Shown here in pieces: positions 34,901 to 39,223 of a stretch of 39,223 bases of DNA. Source of the stretch: CAG-791 sp964386925. Lineage in GTDB: Bacteria > Bacillota > Clostridia > Lachnospirales > Lachnospiraceae. Each line of letters begins with the position of its first letter. Position 1 is the stretch's first letter. Position numbers and translations under genes: made by a program. The notes under the pieces were generated by a model. The model searched no databases and was not told the origin of the DNA. It saw only the letters and a program-made list of their open reading frames with translations. The stretch lies in NCBI GenBank assembly GCA_964386925.1, contig CAYLUU010000008.1, positions 1-39,223 on the forward strand. The letters run 5' to 3'.

Positions 34901-35134
34901 CAGGAGTCTCCGACCGTTATGGATCTGCTCCTCGGACATAAGATTGATCTTGTCATCGATACACCGACGCAGGGTCATGACAAGAACCGTGATGGTTTCC
35001 TGATTCGCCGGACAGCCATCGAGACCGGTGTGACGACGATCACCTCGCTGGATACGGCCAGGGCCCTGGTATCCTCGCTGGAGCATCAGGCAGAGGAAAC
35101 GGATCTGAGTATCATAGACATCGTAAAATTATGA
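31925..35134 (+). CDS. carB: Carbamoyl phosphate synthase large chain
   Basis: CarB builds carbamoyl phosphate from bicarbonate, ammonia and 2 ATP. The 1069-residue chain shows the duplicated ATP-grasp halves: GSGPIVIGQAAEFDYAGTQ near the N-terminus and GSGPIRIGQGIEFDYCSVH in the second half, each followed by the ATP-grasp fold, and a C-terminal regulatory MGS domain. The start at 31925 follows AAGGAGA inside the carA end, 10 nt upstream. The stop at 35132-35134 directly abuts intergenic repeat F. Confidence 0.97.
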   Translation: MPKREDVKKVMVIGSGPIVIGQAAEFDYAGTQACRSLKEEGVEVCLVNSNPATIMTDKDIADEVYIEPLNAKVLEKIIEKEKPDSILPTLGGQAGLNLGMELAESGFLDAHGVKLLGTTALTIKKAEDREMFKETMEKIGEPVAASEVVENVEDGVAFAEKIGYPVVLRPAYTLGGSGGGIAHNVAELRKILENGLRLSRVGQVLVERCISGWKEIEYEVMRDGAGNCITVCNMENLDPVGVHTGDSIVVAPSQTLSDKEYQMLRTAALNIIDELQITGGCNVQFALHPTSFEYCVIEVNPRVSRSSALASKATGYPIAKVAAKIALGFTLDEIKNAVTGKTYASFEPTLDYCVVKFPRLPFDKFIHAKRTLTTQMKATGEVMSICTNFEGGLMKALRSLEQHVDALDSYDFSHLSKEELFARLTVVDDQRIWVIAEALRKGISHQTIHEITMVDEWFIDKIHNLVRMEERIKKEPLTTELLAEAKRMEFPDNVIARWTGKTEQEVAKMRYDNGITARYKMVDTCAAEFEAQTPYFYSVYNTTDTDEAKERVTDRKKILVLGSGPIRIGQGIEFDYCSVHATWAFAKEGYETIIINNNPETVSTDFDIADKLYFEPLTPEDVKNIVDIEHPDYAVVQFGGQTAIKLTLSLTQMGVPILGTDAKDVDAAEDREIFDEVLQKCEIKRAEGATVYTAEEAKEVAHRLGYPVLVRPSYVLGGQGMQIAISDEEIEQFMAVINRYTQEHPILVDKYLQGTETEVDAVCDGENILIPGIMEHIERSGVHSGDSISVYPSQTLSEHVKETIAEYTRRLAKELHIVGLINVQFIAVGEDVYIIEANPRSSRTVPYISKVTNIPIVDLAAKCMLGYKLTDLGYQPGLQPEAGTIAIKMPVFSTEKIRGAEISVGPEMKSTGECLGISRDFNEALYKAFMGSGVSLPKHKQMIITVKDADKGEIIDIARRFEKLGYIIYSTRRTAETLQENGVHARKVNRIDQESPTVMDLLLGHKIDLVIDTPTQGHDKNRDGFLIRRTAIETGVTTITSLDTARALVSSLEHQAEETDLSIIDIVKL

Positions 35135-35277
35135 TCAGCAACTGACTGTTCCGACATGAATCGGCTGCTTGCAGTCGAATTCAAGATTGGAACCGGCAGT
35201 TGGCCAAGGGGTGCCCCCCTCTGGCTAACCACATCGAGGATTTCTGAAAGAAATCTGAGATGCGGTTGCTGATTAAT
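35135..35277 (-). repeat. Hairpin-rich repeat, copy F (full length, diverged)
   Basis: In the reverse direction this copy aligns with copy B along its right module and both ends. The ends are inverted repeats TCAGCAAC (35135-35142) and GTTGCTGA (35265-35272). The long stem (35139-35202) pairs CAACTG...TTCC with the complement on the other side. TTGGCCAAGGGG and CTCTGGCTAA correspond to the TGGCCA stem of B. The three central hairpins and the GAAGGCGAG hairpin are missing. The element starts one base after the carB stop and runs almost to the queH start. Confidence 0.7.
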
Positions 35278-35295
35278 TAAGAGAAAACGTACGGC

Positions 35296-36030
35296 GTGAA
35301 CAAAGTCAATTACAGCAGAGAACTGGATAAGATCGTGTCAGAATGCAGGGAGCAGGGGCGGATTCCGACCCTGCTCCTGCAGGTTTGCTGTGCCCCTTGT
35401 TCGAGTCACTGTCTGGAACTGCTGCGCGAGGATTTTGATATCACGGTTCTGTACTATAATCCGAATATTTCCGAGCGGGAGGAGTATGAGAAGCGGAAGG
35501 CAGAGGAGCTGCGGCTGATTAGCGAGTACAACCGGCAGGTGGAAGAGCAGAGCTTTACCGGAATGCATTCGACCTGCAAGGCACGACGGATTCAGGTGCT
35601 GGACTGCGATTACGAAGGTGAGGCTTACGAGAAAGCAGTTCATGGACTGGAGAATTGCCCGGAGGGCGGTGATCGGTGTACGGTCTGCTTTGCCCTTCGC
35701 CTTGGGAAGACTGCGCAGCTTGCGGCAGAGGGCGGCTACGATTACTTCACGACAACGCTCACGATCTCGCCGCTCAAGGATGCGGAGCGACTGAATCGGA
35801 TTGGAAGCGGCATGGGAGAGAAGTACGGAGTCAGCTGGCTTCCGTCAGATTTTAAAAAGAAGGAAGGCTATAAGAGGTCCATTGAGCTTTCGAGGCAATT
35901 CGGGCTTTACAGGCAGAACTATTGCGGGTGCAAATACAGCAAGGCAGAGAGTGCAGGAGGTAGGAATGAAGCAATTACTGGATGTATTAACAGAGGAAAT
36001 GGGGAAGGCCTTTGCGGCAGCAGGCTATGA
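35296..36030 (+). CDS. queH: Epoxyqueuosine reductase QueH
   Basis: QueH reduces epoxyqueuosine to queuosine in tRNA. The 244-residue protein has CCAPCSSHC (C31, C32, C35) near the N-terminus, a DRCTVCFALRL segment and a CGCKYS end, the cysteine pattern of this iron-sulfur family (formerly DUF208). The GTG start at 35296 has a weak AAGAGAAA upstream. The last roughly 30 residues after CGCKYS (KAESAGGRNEAITG...) run over the argS start in another frame and do not resemble the family, so the native end may once have been earlier. It overlaps argS by 65 nt. Confidence 0.9.
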   Translation: MNKVNYSRELDKIVSECREQGRIPTLLLQVCCAPCSSHCLELLREDFDITVLYYNPNISEREEYEKRKAEELRLISEYNRQVEEQSFTGMHSTCKARRIQVLDCDYEGEAYEKAVHGLENCPEGGDRCTVCFALRLGKTAQLAAEGGYDYFTTTLTISPLKDAERLNRIGSGMGEKYGVSWLPSDFKKKEGYKRSIELSRQFGLYRQNYCGCKYSKAESAGGRNEAITGCINRGNGEGLCGSRL

Positions 36031-37735
36031 TGCCTCTATGGGACGCGTTGGCGTGTCTGCTCGTCCGGACCTTGCAGAGTATCAGTGCAATGGTGCCATG
36101 GCAGGAGCCAAACAATACCACAAGGCCCCTTTTATGATCGCGGATGAAGTTGCAGCACAGCTGCAGGATTCCATGGTGTTCAAGGATGTCACTGTAGTAA
36201 AGCCCGGGTTTATCAATCTGAACCTCAAGGAAGAGTATCTGCGGGATTATCTGCAGGAAATGGCAGAAAGCGAGAAATTCGGTATGCCCCTTCCGGAAAC
36301 CGGCAAGACGGTTGTACTCGACTACGGCGGACCCAATGTGGCAAAGCCCCTTCATGTAGGACACCTGCGCTCTGCAGTTATCGGCGAAGCCATTAAGCGC
36401 ATGGTGCGGTACCATGGCGACACCGCCATCGGAGACATTCACCTGGGCGACTGGGGACTGCAGATGGGACTGGTGATCACGGAGCTGAAGCACCGTCAGC
36501 CGGAGCTGCCGTATTTTGACGAGTCCTATACCGGAGAGTACCCGGCTGAGGCTCCTTTTACGGTGGCAGATCTGGAAGAAATTTATCCCTTCGCAAGCGG
36601 CAAGTCCAAAGAGGACGAGGCCTACCATGCAGAGGCATTGGAGAATACGCACAAGCTCCAGAGCGGCGACCGCGGTTACCGGGCTCTGTGGCAGCACATT
36701 CTGAACATCTCTGTTGCGGATATGAAGCGCAACTATGCAAACCTCGCGGTAACCTTCGATCTGTGGAACGGCGAGTCTACGGTTAACGACCTGATTGCGC
36801 CCATGGTGGAGAAGATGAAGGCAGACGGCAAGGCCTACGAGAGCGAGGGCGCTCTGGTTGTGGACGTCGCAGAGGAATCCGATGCCAAGGAAGTTCCTCC
36901 CTGCATGATCTTAAAGAGTGACGGTGCAGCTCTGTACACGACGACAGACCTTGCGACCATTCAGGATCGCCGGGACAACTACCATCCGGATGAGATCATC
37001 TACATCACGGACAAGCGTCAGGCACTGCATTTCGTGCAGGTCTTCCGCGCAGCGAAAAAGTGCGGCCTCTGCGAAGACAAGACCGAGCTTCGCCACATCG
37101 GCTTCGGTACAGTCAACGGCAAGGACGGCAAGCCTTTCAAGACAAGAGACGGCGGCGTGATGCGTCTGGAGACTCTGATTCAGGACATCTACAATGAGAT
37201 GCTGGGCAAGATTCAGACCAATCCGGACATCAGTCAGGAAGAGGCAGAGGATACGGCCCGCAAGGTAGCTCTTGCAGCCATTAAGTACGGTGACCTTTCC
37301 AATCAGGCATCCAAGGATTACATCTTTGATACAGAGAAGTTCACCTCCTTCGAGGGAGACACCGGTCCGTACATCCTGTACACCATCGTCCGCATTAAGT
37401 CCATCCTGGCAAAATATCAGGCAGCAGGCGGCCGGGATCCTAAGGAGCTGAAGATTGCGGCTCCTTTGAGCAAGGCGGAGAAGAGCCTCATGCAGGACAT
37501 CGCAGGCTTTGGAGCAATGATGGAAGGAGCCTATCATGAATGCGCTCCGCACCGAATCTGTGCGTACATCTATCAGCTGTCGAATGATTTCAACAGCTTC
37601 TACCATGGAACCAGAATCCTGGTGGAAGAGGATGAAACGAAAAAGGAAGGCTGGATTGCGCTTCTGCAGCTGACGAAAGGCATTCTCGAGGATTGCATCA
37701 GTGTCCTTGGATTCGAAGCACCGGAGAAGATGTAA
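35966..37735 (+). CDS. argS: Arginine--tRNA ligase
   Basis: This 589-residue class I synthetase charges tRNA-Arg. The HIGH signature appears as HVGH (residues 130-133) after YGGPNVAKPL, and ArgRS-specific EGDTGPYILY is present. The KMSKS loop is replaced by the family's FGTVNGKDGKPFKTRDGG form. The N-terminal Arg-specific domain and C-terminal DALR anticodon-binding region are intact. ATG 35966 is chosen because GGAGG lies 6 nt upstream; the same frame is open to 35801 but inside queH. The ribosome binding site lies within queH, so translation is likely coupled. Confidence 0.97.
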   Translation: MKQLLDVLTEEMGKAFAAAGYDASMGRVGVSARPDLAEYQCNGAMAGAKQYHKAPFMIADEVAAQLQDSMVFKDVTVVKPGFINLNLKEEYLRDYLQEMAESEKFGMPLPETGKTVVLDYGGPNVAKPLHVGHLRSAVIGEAIKRMVRYHGDTAIGDIHLGDWGLQMGLVITELKHRQPELPYFDESYTGEYPAEAPFTVADLEEIYPFASGKSKEDEAYHAEALENTHKLQSGDRGYRALWQHILNISVADMKRNYANLAVTFDLWNGESTVNDLIAPMVEKMKADGKAYESEGALVVDVAEESDAKEVPPCMILKSDGAALYTTTDLATIQDRRDNYHPDEIIYITDKRQALHFVQVFRAAKKCGLCEDKTELRHIGFGTVNGKDGKPFKTRDGGVMRLETLIQDIYNEMLGKIQTNPDISQEEAEDTARKVALAAIKYGDLSNQASKDYIFDTEKFTSFEGDTGPYILYTIVRIKSILAKYQAAGGRDPKELKIAAPLSKAEKSLMQDIAGFGAMMEGAYHECAPHRICAYIYQLSNDFNSFYHGTRILVEEDETKKEGWIALLQLTKGILEDCISVLGFEAPEKM

Positions 37736-37741
37736 GAGGAG

Positions 37742-37787
37742 AATCCCCGGGAAGCCTGCGATCTGGCAGGACTTCCCGGGGATTTGT
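37742..37787 (+). terminator. Strong hairpin terminator after argS
   Basis: AATCCCCGGGAAG (37742-37754) pairs perfectly with CTTCCCGGGGATT (37772-37784), with an inner CCTGC/GCAGG stem. The T tract is short (TTTGT). It ends the queH-argS unit. Confidence 0.75.
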
Positions 37788-37876
37788 CATTCTGCGTTAA
37801 TGATTCAGAGAACATTCGCAAAAACAGGCACGTTAATGTAAGCATTGTTCCACTGGGGAAATGCAAGGGTGTGATT

Positions 37877-39196
37877 ATGGATATGAGTGATTTATTCGGC
37901 GCCGGCAGTGACATCATGGATGCAGTATCAAAGGCTGTGGAGACGGGGGATTATTCGGGACTCAGCGGTTCTATTCAGGACCGTGTGAAGGAGGCTGTAT
38001 CCGGAACAGCAGAAGGAGAGCCGGAGAAGAAAAAGAAAACGAGTAAGAAAAACTATTTCCTCCAGCGGCGTCCGTCCAGGAATCTTGGTATGGGCCGTTT
38101 TGCAGCAGGAATTGCATTGGGGATTCTGCCGGGACTTAGCACAATATGGCTTCTGTTCGAAGCGTTTGTGGATTTGGCAGGAGGCTGGATGTACAGCTTT
38201 CGTACAGATGTGGTGAGTATGCTGATTTTCGGCCTGATCACCTTTGGCTGCGCGATGCTGGCCAGGAGTGGCCTTCGGAAAACGGAACTCATTAAGCGAT
38301 ATTATCGTTACGGCGAGGTGATCGGAACAGGCCGCGAATACGTAGCGATGCAGGAACTGGAGGACCGAACGGGAATTTCAAGGGATCAGATTCGGGAGGA
38401 CATTGAAAAGCTCCGCGCTGAGAGCATTCTGCCGTATGCGGTGCTGGATCGCAGCAAAACCACGCTGATCCTGTCCGATCGAATGTATAAGGAATATCTT
38501 CAGGCGGAAAAGTCGAGGCAGGCTCGGGAGGAAGAGGAACGGATGCAGAAGCTCCGCGAGGAGGCAATGAATCCCGGAACCGGCGAGAGCTGGGAACAGG
38601 CATCGGCGAAGGTAGAAGAGCAGGAGGCTAAGGCGAGGGCCGCAAAGGCGCATCAGGAAACCGAACAGACAAGGTCATCCGGCACGGCAGCGCAGCAGAA
38701 GGCAGATGCAAGCGGGAGGTTCAGCGGCAGGCCTGCAGCGGGAGAATCCGGGGAGGCCGAAGACAATCGTGGAAATGCTGCGTCCTCACTTGCGGCAGAG
38801 GGACAGGCCTACATTAAGGAAATTCGTGCAATCAATGATCGGATTCCGGATACCGAAGAAATGTCGGACAAGCTGTATAGGCTTGAGGACATTATGAAGC
38901 GAATCTTCGAGCAGGCGAAGAAGGATCCCTCGAAGGAAAAGGATCTGCGTAAGCTGATGAACTACTATCTGCCCACAACGACAAAGCTCCTGAATGCCTA
39001 TGCCGATCTGAATGAGCAGCCGGAGGCAGGAGATAACATTCGTGAGACGAAGCGGCAGATTGAAGGCTCAATGGATGTGATCAATGATGCCTTTGAAAAG
39101 CTCCTGGATGATCTCTTCGAGACGCAGGCATGGGATCTTTCCTCGGACCTGAATGTCATGAAAAATATGATGGTGCAGGATGGATTGACTGAGTAA
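37877..39196 (+). CDS. XpaC-like membrane protein (5-bromo-4-chloroindolyl phosphate hydrolysis family)
   Basis: This 439-residue protein has a Lys-rich linker (PEKKKKTSKKNYF), two hydrophobic segments at about residues 73-101 and 112-132 (IALGILPGLSTIWLLF, SMLIFGLITFGCAMLAR), a wHTH-like helical stretch (ELEDRTGISRDQIREDIEK) and a long charged coiled region. The C-terminal domain (about 310-439, IKEIRAINDRIPDTEEM, MNYYLPTTTKLLNAYADLNEQ) matches the XpaC family, named from a phosphatase phenotype but of unclear biochemistry. ATG 37877 is chosen by the N-terminal sequence; GTG 37871 is possible and the ribosome binding site is weak. Toxic-anion-resistance (TelA-like) genes often follow such proteins, but the window ends here. 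Confidence 0.82.
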   Translation: MDMSDLFGAGSDIMDAVSKAVETGDYSGLSGSIQDRVKEAVSGTAEGEPEKKKKTSKKNYFLQRRPSRNLGMGRFAAGIALGILPGLSTIWLLFEAFVDLAGGWMYSFRTDVVSMLIFGLITFGCAMLARSGLRKTELIKRYYRYGEVIGTGREYVAMQELEDRTGISRDQIREDIEKLRAESILPYAVLDRSKTTLILSDRMYKEYLQAEKSRQAREEEERMQKLREEAMNPGTGESWEQASAKVEEQEAKARAAKAHQETEQTRSSGTAAQQKADASGRFSGRPAAGESGEAEDNRGNAASSLAAEGQAYIKEIRAINDRIPDTEEMSDKLYRLEDIMKRIFEQAKKDPSKEKDLRKLMNYYLPTTTKLLNAYADLNEQPEAGDNIRETKRQIEGSMDVINDAFEKLLDDLFETQAWDLSSDLNVMKNMMVQDGLTE

Positions 39197-39223
39197 GTCA
39201 TTCCAACGCTCGGGACGAACTAT

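Overview
The window looks like a chromosomal segment of a low-to-mid G+C Firmicute of the class Clostridia, most likely a Lachnospiraceae member with an unusually high G+C content (mid-50s % by eye). The basis is the single-chain 1284-residue PurL, the clpC-radA neighbourhood, a VanZ-family gene, a QueH-type epoxyqueuosine reductase, AGGAGG-like ribosome binding sites and extended -10 promoters (TGnTATAAT). No phage, insertion sequence, CRISPR array or rRNA was seen. All recognised genes lie on the + strand.

Layout. (1) 1-3770: the tail of an unknown gene, then a three-gene cassette made of a DltA-like adenylating ligase, a fold-III PLP decarboxylase and a DltC-like carrier protein, with hairpin-rich repeat elements in every gap. 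(2) 3834-8420: valS, a 58-residue small ORF and a zinc-ribbon/TPR membrane protein. (3) 8740-11187: a small unknown protein, an EamA-type transporter and a TPR lipoprotein. (4) 11278-13315: pyrF, pyrE and a small membrane protein. A 100-N assembly gap follows (13331-13430). It is flanked by an identical 55-bp sequence on both sides and is therefore probably artificial. (5) 13528-19528: an M29-type aminopeptidase, then purE, purM, purN and purD, with a roughly 185-bp imperfect palindrome between purE and purM. (6) 19744-26306: an SH3b membrane protein, a GntR/YtrA regulator coupled to clpC, radA and a VanZ-family protein. (7) 26347-35134: tRNA-Trp with its own promoter and terminator, purL, carA and carB. 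(8) 35296-39196: queH overlapping argS, then an XpaC-like membrane protein.

Together the genes cover much of de novo purine (purE, M, N, D, L) and pyrimidine (carAB, pyrF, pyrE) synthesis, translation (valS, argS, tRNA-Trp, queH), protein quality control (clpC) and recombination (radA).

The two most unusual things are these. First, the ligase/decarboxylase/carrier cassette suggests that an amino acid is activated on a carrier protein and is decarboxylated either before or after loading. This is a D-alanylation-like or BtrK-like chemistry with unknown substrate. Second, there is a family of six intergenic elements (about 30-280 bp) built from modular hairpins with terminal inverted repeats (GTATCTGTTTAGCACC type). 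Their stems are preserved by compensatory base changes between copies. Four of the six copies sit around or near the cassette and the neighbouring genes in the first 9.1 kb plus one just after it (A, B, C, D, E), and one lies between carB and queH (F).
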